Below, piece after piece: positions 34,331-46,190 of a stretch of 64,000 nucleotides of DNA. Positions within the stretch are counted from its first letter, which is position 1. Each line of letters starts with the position of its first letter. The DNA is taken from assembly GCF_001949145.1 (NCBI RefSeq), contig NW_019091570.1, positions 535,065-599,064 on the forward strand. Direction: 5' to 3'. The notes beneath the pieces are model-generated. The model worked only from the letters and a program-made list of their open reading frames with translations. It was not told the DNA's origin and ran no database searches. The position numbers and the translations under genes were made by a program. This DNA is from Acanthaster planci (lineage: Eukaryota; Echinodermata; Asteroidea; Valvatida; Acanthasteridae).

Positions 34331-37116
34331 GCCAACCTTATCCAGCATTTCATCCACTTTCTACATACATGTACCTTGTCCCCATGATCCTCCTCCTCCA
34401 TGTACCCCTCCCCCAACAAACATCCTGATCTATCACTTGGAGTCCCCCCATCCCTTACATTTTTCCCACATACAGTGTGCAAGTATGTTTGCATGTGGCT
34501 AAACACAGTCTACACATGTACATGTACATTATAGGAGTGCTCACTACATATGTATACATGTACTGTAGGTTCATATACATGAATGTACTACACGGTAAGT
34601 ACTTAACTCAAAACGTTAACATTCAACTTTAACAATTTTCCATTAAATTCATAGACTATGCTTCAATGCATTAATGCTATAATTTAAATAATGACAGAAT
34701 TCCAAAAGAAAGCCAACAAGCACTCAATGGCACATTGTAACACCTATGTACCTGCAAGGAAAAACTTTAACATTTGAAGATGGCCCGACGGACGGACAGA
34801 TGGATGGCCTGACGGACAGAAGATGGAAATAGGTATTACATAGGCTTGCATTTGCTTCGCAGCTCGCCAAAAAGGATAGACAAAAGCATTGGAATAAAAA
34901 TTTGCTTTGTGCCTTGTGTTGTTATCTCGGTGTTTCTTGTTAAAACTGTGAATCAAAGTTTAAATAAATTTCACATATACATAAGGGTAATTTAGGTTAG
35001 GTTTGGTTTAATTAACTGGGGGTATATACTTTGTTTGCATGTACAGTGTACAAATTACTGAAGAAAATAACCTTTGCATCAAAGTTTTTAATCATGTCAA
35101 ACAAAACAGTTTAGCACCACAGTTTGCCTGACTGGTTGGCTAAACAAAGTGTACATGTACATTACAATAGCATGACAAATATAACCTGTAACCCAAATAG
35201 TAATAGTACATGTACATGTATATACCAACTGTGCAGTAATTTGCTTATATGAATGCTTGACTACATGGGGGACAGAACATGACTGATAAAATAGACAGAG
35301 ATGTTATTTTTCATTTGGGGGGGAGGGGGTATCTACAAATTTTAGCCCACATGTAATTTTGAAATGCCCCCAGCCAGGCAAGGTCTACAAGTACATGTCA
35401 ACATTTCTGAATTGGAAAACTGTGCCATGGAATTCTTTCTGGAACTTTGTCCTGGAGCTTTATTTTCTTTGCATATACATGTATGCATCGTTTCTATTAC
35501 TACATCATTATCTAATCCTCTTACTATAATCATGATACTTTGGCCTCCTACAGAAAGGTTATACCAGATGGTCATATCCATGCAAACCTTTGTTGCTCTC
35601 TCCACAGGGGAGCATTGCAGTGAACACACTGCTGGTGGTGAGCTAAAAATTTGTATTTTGATGGAAAAATAATTTGAACACTGGTGGAAAAATTAATAAT
35701 TTGTACATACTGGCTACACCACGAATCAACCTGATTAAGAAAGCTCTCTGCAGAAAAAGGACAAAGGGCAAACAAACTATATTCCAATACCCACATGTCC
35801 CACAATTGGATGCAGATATCCTTTGAAACCAAATAAAGCTGTAGTGGTTGGAACTTAAACTAAATCAACAAAAAACACACCAAAACCAAAATAGTCAGAA
35901 CTACATTTTACCTATCCCCAAATAGCTGACTCCCAATTAGTCATAAAGTACAAGCTAACATCTCTGGTATAAATTTTTCACATCATGGTATGCGATACTT
36001 ATGAGCTACACAACCTCCGAAACTTTCACTTCAGTTAAAAGCCTAAGTGCCAACATCATGAGGGCATTTTATTAACCCTTAACGTGGAAGACTGGATGCA
36101 AAACCAAATCCCAGTTGGATGCAAGCTATGATGAGACTCAACAGTTTAATATTTCTGAAAGGGGCCAAAGCACTGCACAACAGAGACATTTATGTGAAAT
36201 ACTAGACAAGACAGACTTTCAGGAGCAGACTTCTCAGATTTCTCCAACCACAGGGATTTTTTCTTGACTGACCCATATTGCAGGGTTCCCGTGATTCCAG
36301 TAAAATTGGAGCCCAAGTGAGGCAAAACTCATTGTTAGGATGTCATCAACCTCTTCCTCATCAGTGCGTTTTTCCTTCTCAAGGAGAAAAAAACAGTGCT
36401 AGCTGGTTTTTCGTTTTACTTTTTCTGTTCTATTATACTAATCCTTGATTTCAAAGTAAGTGTGGTGACAATGTTCTGTTGTGTACAAGTCTCTACCTTT
36501 TCCTTGCTTTTAACTTGGAAAATTAGTACCTCCTCAATCAGTTCATTATACAAGAAAGATAAAAGTCAGACTCCTCTCAGGCATTCAGTTGCAATATCAT
36601 GACTGTAACTTGGGAAAACATCCCAGGCCACGGCTTCAAGTTGAAGTCCATCCATTTTTCACTTCATTTTTCATGCATTGTGTTCATTTGAGGCGACAGA
36701 AGTACTCAAAATCTAAAGAACGGTGCTTAAGAACAAACCCAATGAAGTTTTGTTTCAGTGAATACTATATTCTGAGAAAAAAATATTCTGAGATTTTGAT
36801 TTCAGATCAAAAGTTGCTGAGTCATGTTTTGAATTGCACCTGGGTTCAATGAATGGGACATGTTTTTATGTTCAGTCAAGTGCAGCTACATGATGTCCGC
36901 ACTGTAATGACCAATTAGAGTAACTGAACATGCATGTGTGTCGTGTCAACACTCAGGCATACTTCTAATGGCAACTGGCTTCTTTCACTGTGTTCTTCAA
37001 AATAACAGCTTACCTGAAGAATTTCACTGGGAGTTTAGTCCCATGACCATCTTGGAACCAAGTATGCTTTTCAACAATAATTTTGTTTTCAAGATGTCTT
37101 TTTGCGTTGGGGAGAA
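34331..37116. other. No gene recognised; several TACATGTA clusters
   Basis: ACATGTACATGTACAT-type words at 34,516, 35,152 and 35,207; a short GACGGACAGATGGATGG repeat near 34,785. The 102-codon frame at 35,364 has no known family. Confidence 0.5.
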
Positions 37117-37370
37117 ATTAATTTATTTTGCCCTGACCCAACATATATATTGATAAACACTGTATGCTCAGTGCTTGTCCCAAAACTTTCGAAAAAAAGT
37201 CACAAGCTTATTCGGGTGGGACTCGAACCCACGACCTCCTGCTTAATAGTGCAGATGTCTTAACCACTCGACCACCGAGCTTGCTGGGGTCAGCTGGCTG
37301 GTCTGAGTCACGTGAAGCAGCAGGTACCGCGAACTATTTTCAAGATGTATTTTTTGCATTGAGGAGGTTG
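37117..37370 (-). mobile_element. SINE family 1, near-complete copy
   Basis: On the minus strand: head block with GTACCTGCTGC and GACCAGCCAGCTGACCCCAG, then a tRNA-like part with A box TGGTCGAGTGG and B box GGGTTCGAGTCCC, then a body with AAGCACTGAGCATACAGTG and TTATCAATATATATG and a tail GTTGGGTCAGGGCAAAA. The short complementary stems CTCGG / CCGAA bracket the tRNA-like part. Origin is probably a Ser/Leu-type tRNA, inferred from the D-arm. Confidence 0.88.
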
Positions 37371-37493
37371 GAGTCCCACCCGAGTAAGCTTGTGACTTTT
37401 TTCACAAGCTCTCGGACAAGCACTGAGCATACAGTGTTTATCAATATATATATACGTTGGGTAAGGGCAAAACCCATTATATAAAATAATTTT
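37371..37493 (+). mobile_element. SINE family 1, tail part in inverted orientation
   Basis: Begins at GGAGTCCCACCCGAGTAAGC (end of the B box) and runs through AAGCACTGAGCATACAGTG to GGGCAAAACCCATTAT, on the plus strand. It directly abuts the previous minus-strand copy, so body and tail sequences form inverted arms of about 110 bp separated by about 145 bp. Confidence 0.85.
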
Positions 37494-38392
37494 GTCGGTC
37501 ACTTTTTAGATAACTGCAAATGATGAACTCCAGATTAAAGTATGGAGTAATCCAAGCATCTCTTCCAATTGATTGAGGTGTTGGGCTTGTCATACAGTTG
37601 ACCCGTTGTTGGTACTACCATCATAACCTGCTGACTCGCGCTGTGTACATGTACGTGTGTGTGTCAGTATGTGTACAGGACCAAACCAGTCTTTCAACTC
37701 ATCAGGCCATGTATGACACATACACTGTACATGCAAACACATGTACATGTATGTGGATGCATTGTGCTACATATACTATTGTACACGTACACTGCATCAG
37801 TACACATAGCTTACTCTGTGAGTTTGCCATAGCTCTACTTGTACTGTACCAGGGTTGGTGTACCATGACAGTGCATGGTGGCTTGTAGCCATGGGTCCCC
37901 TGTGTCAGGACCAATGATCTCCCCTCAAAATGCACCGAGACCACCTTGGACAGGGCTACTTCCATGGGTGAAATATGGAGAATGCAGCCAACGGGCATAT
38001 TTCAGCCTTGGGGAGAGTCCTGCTCAATATACACAACTGATTGAACACAGCATTGACACACTGACAGATCGAGGTTGCCCCTCCCCCAAGCAAAACAAGA
38101 ACAAAAATAATCAGAGAAAGGTGATTTTGGGTCTATTTCACTTCCTTCCAAAAACATGTAAAAAGCCCTAAAATATAGCCTTACCATGCCTTTTTTGCCT
38201 CCCCAAAAACTTGGTACCAAAAAAAAAATGGTTCCGGATCCACTCTTGTACAGTTATTTGCAGCTTAAGTAACTCTTTGTTACACATGATGACAGGCTAT
38301 GGTCATTTCATGTTAAAAGTAAAATTCTTGATGCAGCCATCATTAAAAGTGTAACAGAGGGTCCAGTAGTAAACACATGTACCCTTGATCAG

Positions 38393-38490
38393 TAATCAAC
38401 GCAATGGGGGTCCACTCCCACCTCCTCCACCTCTCCCTCCACGACCTGCACCTCCACGACCTCCACGACCCCCTCCACGGCCAAATGAAC
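38393..38490 (-). CDS. Possible terminal exon of an RGG-box (Gly/Arg-rich) protein
   Basis: On the minus strand a pyrimidine-rich tract and CAG acceptor (CTCCTTTACAG, ending at 38,491) precede a short frame reading SFGRGGGRGG, then RGGAGRGGRGGGG, then SGPPLR and a TGA stop at about 38,395-38,393. RGG repeats bind RNA and occur at the ends of proteins such as GAR1, fibrillarin, nucleolin and some hnRNPs; none can be named from this exon. No upstream exon was identified at higher coordinates. Against it: the DNA is a simple GGTCGTGGA-like repeat and a minisatellite starts about 90 bp away, so it could be repetitive DNA that happens to read as RGG. The acceptor in the right place and a clean stop are what support a real exon. 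Confidence 0.4.
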
Positions 38491-38577
38491 CTGTAAAGGA
38501 GTTAAACAGGAAAAGAAAAGGGGTTGAAAAGGTTGGGAGAAATCAAACAATATACAACAAAAACCAAACCAGATAAC

Positions 38578-38888
38578 CTAGCCAGCTAATACAGCCAGCC
38601 AACCCAGCTAGCCAACCAAGCCAGCCAACTCAGGTAGCCCACCAAGCCAGCCAACCCAGCTAGCAAACCAAGCCAGCCAACTCAGGCAGCCAAGTTGAGC
38701 CAACCCAGCTAGCCAACCAAGCCAGCCAACTCAGCTAGCCAACCAAGCCAGCCAACTCAGGTAGCCAACCAAGCCAGCCAACCCAGCAAGCAAATCAAGC
38801 CAGCCAACTCAGGCAGCCAAGTTGAGCCAACCCAGCTAGCCAAACGAGCCAGCCAACTCAGGCAGCCAAGTTGAGCCAACCCAGAAAG
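38578..38888. repeat. Minisatellite of AGCCAACC / AGCCAGCCAACTCAGG units
   Basis: About 310 bp of GCCAGCCAACCCAGCTAGCC variants. A longer unit with CAGCCAAGTTGAGCCAACCC returns three times near 38,690, 38,817 and 38,868, so there is higher-order structure. Lies about 90 bp from the RGG exon candidate. Confidence 0.9.
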
Positions 38889-41195
38889 CCAATGTATGGT
38901 GTTCCATATGTTCCAATGGCCTGTTTTCTCTGTCACTTTTCTTCAGGGTCACTTTTTTTTGGGGGGGGGGCCATTGCCTCTTTTTTTGGAGTTTTTTTTT
39001 CAACATCGCATTCTTTCGTTTGGTGTCAAGTTTTTTTGGCTACATGTATTTTTGCTCAGATTCAGAGAAATGTTTGGACCCATAGACCTGTGTAAAGTGG
39101 ACCATTTGCAAGTCTGACTTTGACTTTGAATCTCTAAATAACAAAAACCAACAATGGGAACAACTGGATTAACCTACTGCTTTAATACAAAGGCATGAAA
39201 ATATTTGAAAACCAATTTGACATGGTGAGGTTTTGTTAGTGTACAATTTTTTGTTTGCTTAACTATGTATATTAATTTGCTATAACATCCCTTTCATGTC
39301 TGGAATCAGACTTGGCAATTTGGACTAAGTTTCAAGCCTTTGTGGACTTGGCTAAGACGTGGATGAATTGGATTTGACTACATCACTACAGATCATTTTG
39401 GAGCATATCATTTCACTGGTGAGAGTTGTGGGCGCCAGCATCCTCACTAGCAAGAAAACAATAGACATTCCATTTCTGGTAAAGTCAAAATCTGTGTAAT
39501 AAAGAGGCAAGCAACTTCACTTGATCAAATACAAATGGCAATCACATTGGCATTATTAGTGTGGATTTTTGATACCAAATTGTATAGTTGTAAGATTTGG
39601 ACTGTGTTGTTGCCCTTGCCTAAGGCAGGTCATCCAGTGGCAAGATTGTGGGGCTTGACATCTACAGAATATGTTCATCATCTATGCATTTCTAATACTT
39701 CCAATGGTGAAACCTAATATACATGTATGTACCTTTAACTTTTTAAATACAGGTCGGAAAATTTGTGTTTATATACATGTACATGTAAAACAAGCTTAGT
39801 TCACAGAATAATTTGATCAACCCTCAGAAAAGTCCGATTTTTTGTGTTCTTAAGCAGAGAGTGACCTATAATTAATGTTTTCAATTGTTTTGTTTTGCTT
39901 GCTGATTATAATATTATCAAATCTATGACACTTATTTTTATGGAAATAAGAAAGATATTTCCAGGTGAATTTTAAGAAAATTGCTGGTATATGTAACTTA
40001 CATGCATTAAGTTTCTTTGAGTTCACATTATTTCATCTTTAAAGACTGGGGTAAACTAAACAACTCCCCCCCAAAAAAAAATCAAATCCCTCTCCAAACA
40101 CCCTCCAAACTAAGCCAAAACAACTAAACTAAATTGTATCCTTTCATAGTTCATTAGAGAATTTGTTATTTTGCTTTGAAATGACTCAATATAAATGACA
40201 AGCAATCTTTTCATGTTACTTCACAAGCAGACAATACATTTCAGTAACTTAATTTTCCATCAAGTTCACATACTCCTGTAAACCCTGACCTTGCCTTTAG
40301 CTGGCAAGGAGTCAAAGCACTTTGTACTCGAATGCAATGCCAATCTTTCATTCAAACATCAAATTGCCCATTCAGAGGTTTAATCTGCACTAATGATGAC
40401 AATATTTGTTGGGAAAAGGCCAGGGCATACCAACAACAGGACACAGTGTGAATAGCAAGGATGGTGAATAAGAGGAACCATCAAACTTGTTGATTGACAG
40501 ATGGAAGACCCAATATGTGTATAAAGTTGTCATTCAAATTGAAGTTAACGGACCACTTCAACCATTATGTTGACACTGGCAAGTATGTACATGTATATTC
40601 ACATCAGCATGCAGAAAAACAGTGCGATATCTTGCACCATGAAGTTTTCTTAACAACACAAGCATTAAAACTTAAATTGCTACACAGGTAAAATTTTTCT
40701 ATGCCTAAGGCTCAGGATCACTATTAACATTTTCGAAAAGCCACGAAAGTCAAAAACAAACTGGACTTTACATTCCCTTTAAAACAAATTCCTTTAGAGC
40801 CTTGAATAGGAAAAATTTTTCTTCACAGCATTTTCAAAGATAGAGCTTGATATTTTCTGTTTATAAATTAGATGTGTATATACGTATCAGGGTATATATG
40901 ATAAAGTGCCACTGGGAGCTTACTAACCAGCAGAGATAATTATACTGTTGCAAAGTCTACTTGTGGGTCCGATGAACACAAAAAATGTTCAGGATTGTCA
41001 GAAAATCGAGTTACAAAATCTAAAAGACAGGTGCATAGGCAGGGGCTACTAAAATGTTTGTGGAGACTTGCAAAAAAGGATGCGTGTACATGGCAGGAAA
41101 AATGCTGATACCCTATAATTCCACCATTCAAGGAATATTGCAGCAAATGCTACAAAACAAGGGACGTTCGCTAATGTGCTTGTTGTACCATGTGA

Positions 41196-41302
41196 GAGCT
41201 TGCAATGCAATAAAATTGCAAGTGACCCTCGCGACAGACACTCAGCACCAAACATCGCAGACATGCGTTTCATTCACTCGTGTAAAGGGGCCTTAAAGGT
41301 GA
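41196..41302. repeat. Dispersed repeat, copy 1 (with 43,107-43,208)
   Basis: GAGCTTGCAA, then GACCCTCGCGACAGACACTC, AGCACCAAACATCGCAGAC and TTCACTCGTGTAAAGGG align without gaps for about 65 bp with 43,128-43,195. Most differences are CG-to-TG or CA changes, i.e. decay of methylated CpG. On the minus strand both read as E-T-H-(I/V)-C-D-x-W-C, but frames break soon after. Confidence 0.65.
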
Positions 41303-41751
41303 AGTACCCAACACTGAAACAGAAGTGAAAAAGTCTTGCCAGTTGCATGGCCACTGAAGCAGCACATTCTGACAGTGCTATGTTTCCAATTCCATTTGGA
41401 ACTGTGACTTTGTTGACATCCAAGTTTTGCATTCAAGATACTCTGAGGTGCAATTTGAGGCATTCCCTGGCCACAGTCGTCTTATTTTTAAGGCACCAAT
41501 AGCTGCCAAGATTTCACGTTAAAACTTATGGTTCTTCCTAGGATTCTTTTTCACCTGTGCAGGAGTTTCTTTATGGTCCACGGCAACTTTTGACTGCTGA
41601 AACTCTCTGGTACACTATTTTAATAAAAAGTTTCAATGTTTTATAGTTTAACATAATATGATGCTATCCGTAAGTTAGGCTCCACTAAAAACCCAGTGAA
41701 GTATGTCTCTACTCTAACACTTTCATCGTCATCCACCGATCTGAAGTATTG

Positions 41752-41792
41752 ACCAATGCCATTTGTGGCAGATGGCTACAAATGGCATTGGT
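41752..41792. repeat. Perfect 15-bp-arm hairpin
   Basis: ACCAATGCCATTTGT (41,752-41,766) and its exact complement ACAAATGGCATTGGT (41,778-41,792) flank an 11-base loop GGCAGATGGCT. A nearby CAGATGGCAG shows the loop word is also duplicated. Function unknown. Confidence 0.85.
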
Positions 41793-43106
41793 TTCTCAGA
41801 CAGATGGCAGATGTTTCTTGGACCCAATGTGTTGCAAAACATTGTTGTGACCACTACCCTTCACTTATATATCACTACTGCATACTAGGCATAATGCAAA
41901 ATATCTGCCCTTCTTTGACCTTCATGCACATGACCATTCTATCTTACACTGTATTTCTGAAGATGCTTCTTCAATTTTGTCGAGTCTTTCGTCACGACTT
42001 TTCATCACATACGTCTGTAACATTGACAATTGTGTTCTGGGGTGCATGACAACCGTCTGGTATCCATCTCAGAAGTACGATGTCTGCAGTATGGGTGGCA
42101 ACATTGACAGACTATTCACTGGTAAACATTTTAAGCCTTGGAAATAGTGCATGTACTCTTGCAATTGACAGTGTGGCACCCATGTGCATGTATGCGGTAC
42201 ATACACCGCCAGTGACTGTACATTTACATTTTATGCAAGTAATTTTCAGTTGAAGAAAAGCGGAGACATCCAAGACAAAATATTTTTATGTAAACTTTGA
42301 TTAAACTCAGACCTTGGCAGTAAAAAATTCAAGTCATTAAAAACTGTAAACAAAACTTGACAATCCAGGAGATTTTTCAGATGTGTTGGGAGTCAGAAGA
42401 CCAACCAATCTACTGGGAGTTTTCTGCAAAATCTGGGAGAATCTGAGAGATCATTCATGTAAATAAATACAAGCCTTACTATGTATCTAGCTTTGGTGGT
42501 TATGGGTAAGAAACAAAATTAAGGTTTTCAAATGCACATGAACAATATTTACATGAATTCTATTTCTATTACATGAACATGTATATCATTCTCACTGACA
42601 CATCCAGATGACCGAGTGGCCATTGATGGCTTCAACAGGCATGCATACGTGCATGTATTTATGTCAACTATGACACCCCTGTGTAAAGAGGTTACTGAGC
42701 ATCACTTTGCACTCCTGTGGAAATCTTCCATCTCTGCCCCCCTTATCTTCCAGGGGGAATTCTCACATGACTTCATACAAGCCCAGCGGTAGTGTAGCCA
42801 CATGTGCAGTACACAAACTTTGTGTAGTACTAATTACATTCAACATTACTCTCCAGATGAATCCATTGAAGCAAATGATGATTTCAACCGCTGTTCAATT
42901 TTACTGACAAGCTCATTGCCTCACATGTGCAGGGGTTCAGTTTTTGCACGGGAAGGCTGTTGAGTAGTCTTATGACCCATTACCATAAAGGTTGGGTGGT
43001 CTACATGTACATGTATATATTTTTAGTTCAGTGTTATTGTGCTTAATAACATTGGTTACCTCCCCAAAAGTTATGCTACAAACAAACCTTTTTGCAACAG
43101 TGGCAG

Positions 43107-43208
43107 CTTGCAAAGAATGGCAAACGACCCTTGTGACAGGCACTGGGCACCAACCATCACAGATGTGTGTTTCTAGTGCTCGTGGGAAAGGGTCTCTATA
43201 CTGCAATG
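43107..43208. repeat. Dispersed repeat, copy 2
   Basis: Partner of 41,196-41,302 in the same orientation, 1.9 kb away. Reads GCAGCTTGCAAAG, GACCCTTGTGACAGGCACTG, GCACCAACCATCACAGATG and GTGCTCGTGGGAAAGGG. No host gene is recognised around it. Confidence 0.65.
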
Positions 43209-44345
43209 GTAGGTGGCCAATATCAGGAAAACCAAGTATTCACATTATAATTTGACACCTTTTGATTGGACCCTATATACAATTACAAACAAATGTGAAT
43301 GTTTGGAAAGTTAAAGCAGTGTCTTAGAGCAAGTGCAATGAAGGATTAGTCTTAAGCTATAGTTACATGTTGTTCAGGATGTACCTTATTCCTAGATGTT
43401 AAGAACTGACATCTTTTGTCAAATAAAAGTCACATTATCACATAACTATTCTGGTTCCTTGATGTACATCCCTGCAATCAATTTAAATGTATGGGGCAGA
43501 TCCAGAAATTAGTTTGTGATTAAAGCTTCTCTTAAAAACATTCAGTTTAGTTTAAAGTTCCGCTTCCTTTTCAGAGTAGTGTGTCCCCCAGTTTATTTGT
43601 TCAATTCCTAGCTTCCGCCATATAATGTAGCTACATGGTCTGGCCATACTCAGTGTAGCAGATCAGCAGAGACAAGTCAAGTAATATGTCATGTATTGGC
43701 CCTCCTACCTAGAGTGTGGTCTTCAGCTTGAGTCCTGTTAATCTTCAGTGAAAGACGCGATCTGATAAGCGTGCAGTGTGTGGCGTATGATTTATGCAAT
43801 TAACTGTGGCAGCTCCCTCTTTTGACACATACCAGCTGATTTATGCAATAGCGATTCGTCCAGTGAGAGTTTTTGTCGCAGAATAAACTACAGGAAGGTC
43901 TTGGAACCAAGACTAGTCCCATTTGCTAAAGTCGGTAGTGAGTTCTGAACTTTTCTCATCCATGTATAAAGTTAATTTTCCCATGCTACACGTATATGTG
44001 CTGGTACATGTACCCACAAAGAAAATGTTGACAAATAGTGATGCAACCAGGCTTAAGCTGTATTCTTATTGGATTTTTTGGGGGTTACCTTATGACTTTC
44101 CTGTAGAACTACAAAATGAATTCCAATGGCCACACCTGGTAAACAATTATTCCAGTCAGCATACCACGACCTTGATGTGAAAACTACTTACAAGGAAAGA
44201 GTGGTCGTGGAAAATTTCTGTGAAATCATGGTATCATAGTTGCTAATTAGTCCAATGGGAACGGTTCTATGCTGTAGATTTATCATGACTGTATTGTAAA
44301 CTGTTTCAGATACAGAACAGCTTTTAGTATTATGCACAAATTCCC

Positions 44346-44535
44346 CCCTAAATCAAAGGTGATTTGGGAGTCCACGGGGACGATACCTGTTAAACCTTAC
44401 TTTTGTATATTTCTCCAGCTAAGGCTCCCACCCACTAATTAAAAAACAAAACAAAGTTAATAGCATCCTCAGCGCCCAGGTCCTAGTACCTGCATTAGCC
44501 TGGTACCTTTGTCCTCTTGTCTCTATCACAAGCAC
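44346..44535. repeat. DIRS inverted terminal repeat, 3' end of the element
   Basis: Contains ACCTGTTAAACCTTACTTTT, ATATTTCTCCAGCTAAGGCT, AGCGCCCAGGTC and GCATTAGCCTGGTACC, which match the reverse complement of 48,568-48,738 in order. The outermost bases (CCTAAATCAAAGGTGATTTG) are unique to this end and reappear only in the ICR. Confidence 0.9.
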
Positions 44536-44589
44536 TTAAATTGCTCCTGTCAGCTGAGTCCCGCATGGGGAAGGACGGTGGGCAGGGGA

Positions 44590-44692
44590 TTAGCAGGTAA
44601 GTATCGTCCCCTCTTGGACTCCCAGATCACCTCTGATTTGGGGGGAGTCCACTTCTGGGACTCCCTCACCTGTTAAACCTCACTTTTGCAAA
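44590..44692. repeat. DIRS internal complementary region (ICR)
   Basis: The left half (AGTATCGTCCCC, GGACTCCCAGATCACC, TCTGATTTGGG) is the reverse complement of the element's left end at 44,346-44,390. The right half (GGAGTCCACTTCTGGGACTC, CACCTGTTAAACC, ACTTTTGCA) is the reverse complement of its right end at 48,693-48,740. The ICR therefore looks like the two ends joined head to tail, exactly what the DIRS circular-replication model needs. Confidence 0.9.
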
Positions 44693-44780
44693 GAGTAGCA
44701 CCGTTCGAAGAGGAGGGGTAGGGTAAGGCTGCTCTAAGTAAAAGATCTACCAAGCAATACACTGTATATACATTAGTAAA

Positions 44781-45900
44781 CTAGCATGTCCCAGTGCAAA
44801 TTGTGGTATAAAACGACAAACATGAAGAAAAGTAGCACAAGACAAATGTTGACAGCATTTTCCAAGCAGCCGCCAGTAGAGGACCAGTCGGAAGAGGAAC
44901 ACCTTTTAAGAATGCCCATGATAATGTCATTGCTCTTGTATCATAAGCATGCGCATTGTTATCAGTCTCTGTTGGCCAATTCGGCAAGGACATGTTGATT
45001 GTCCTTACTACCCATCCAAAGATTGTGTCCTTCGTTGCCCCGGAGTAAGGTTGGGTTGTAGTAATAAACCGAGTAGTCTCATCCTGTTGTGACTTAATTC
45101 GACTAATGTACCACTTGAGAGCCCAGACTGGGCACAAGAGCTTATCATTGCTGACTGAAGAAATGGTTTTTATCTGTCGAATAAAGATATCTGATGGCTG
45201 GAAAGATGTCTGATTCTTTGCTGGGAACAATTTATGAGGAAGTAACCGCAAAATGTGCAGTTCCCAACGAGCATGGCCAAGCTCTTTAGTAAGCCCGTGA
45301 GGTTCACTGCATCTCCTAGCAGTAGCCGCTGCTACCAGAAAACTGTTTTCAAGGTTAAATGTACCAGAGAGGCATTAGCCAGAGCTTCAAATGAAGCTTC
45401 AGTCAAGGTTGTAAGGACTAAGCCCAAGTCCCAAGAGGGAACTAAGCGCTGCAAAGGTGGGCGACTTATGAACATGCCCTGGTATATATGTTTTAAAAGT
45501 GTTATTCGAGACTGTTGATCTGTCAGAGAATCCAGTATGAATTGCCACTTTTGCAGAACGATAGCCTCTAATTGTGGATACTGACAGACTTTTCCATGAG
45601 GAAATCACTTATCTGTCCTACAGTTGCTGTGGATGGATCAACAAGTCTGTGCCTGCACCATTTATAATAACGTTGTAATCGGCTACCATATGCCTGTCAT
45701 GTTAAGGCTCTATGGCTGTGGAGAGCAATTGACACTTCATCTGCCGAAAGTCCTGCTGCTCGTAAAGATCGCTCCACAATAGTCAGCACATCAAGTGCAG
45801 TGTCTCCGAATCTGGTAGTAACATTTGGGAGTGTGGCTGAGCCAGAAGGTCCTCCCTTTGATGTAGTACAATCAGAGGGTGAATGAGAAGGTTGATGAGC
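44781..45900 (-). pseudogene. DIRS tyrosine recombinase, broken
   Basis: N-terminal part reads SLRAAGLSADEVSIALHSHR, then SVSTIRGYRSAKVAIHTGFS and SRPPF-like continuation; C-terminal part (156 codons) reads DKLLCPVWALKWYISRIK, DTIFGWVVRTINMSLP, YDTRAMTLSWAFLKGVPL and STFVLCYF. The catalytic block is usually AH-x-x-R-A; here the position before DTR is Tyr, a likely loss of the catalytic His, while Arg and the final Tyr (CYF) remain. Frameshifts near 45,250 and 45,650. Confidence 0.88.
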
Positions 45901-45909
45901 CTCTAGAAC

Positions 45910-46190
45910 CAATTTATAAATCAGGTTTTGCCCTGACCCAACGTATATATTGATAAAAACTGTATGCTGAGTGCTTGTCCAAGACCTTGAGAAAAAAATT
46001 CACAAGCTTACTCGGGTGGGACTCGAACCCACGACCTCCTGCTTACTACTGCAGACATCTTAATCACTCGACCACTGAGCTTGCCGGGGTTGGCTGGCCG
46101 GTTCGAGTCAGGTGATGCAACAGGTACCCCAAACTATTTTCAAGATGTATTTTTGCGTTGGGGAGATGTTAATTTATACATCTTGAAAAC
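45910..46190 (-). mobile_element. SINE family 1 copy inserted in the DIRS element
   Basis: Same structure as the 37.1-kb copy: tail GCCCTGACCCAACGTATATA, body with TGTATGCTGAGTGCTTGTCC, tRNA-like part with GGGACTCGAACCCACGACC, and head with GGCTGGCCGGTTCGAGTCAG and TTTTCAAGATGTATTTT. CTCTAGAAC occurs on both sides (about 45,901 and 46,190), a probable 9-bp target-site duplication. Confidence 0.88.

Larger units (their letters stand above)
38889..44345. other. Mostly unassigned AT-rich DNA
   Basis: If the RGG exon is real, its upstream exons should lie here on the minus strand, but none was identified. Apart from the 41.2/43.1-kb repeat pair and the small hairpin I see only TACATGTA clusters. 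Confidence 0.45.

Noticed and set aside
37210-37285. Free tRNA gene on the minus strand
   Set aside because: A and B boxes are present, but the same sequence with identical head, body and tail recurs at 45.9 and 61.4 kb, so it is a SINE.
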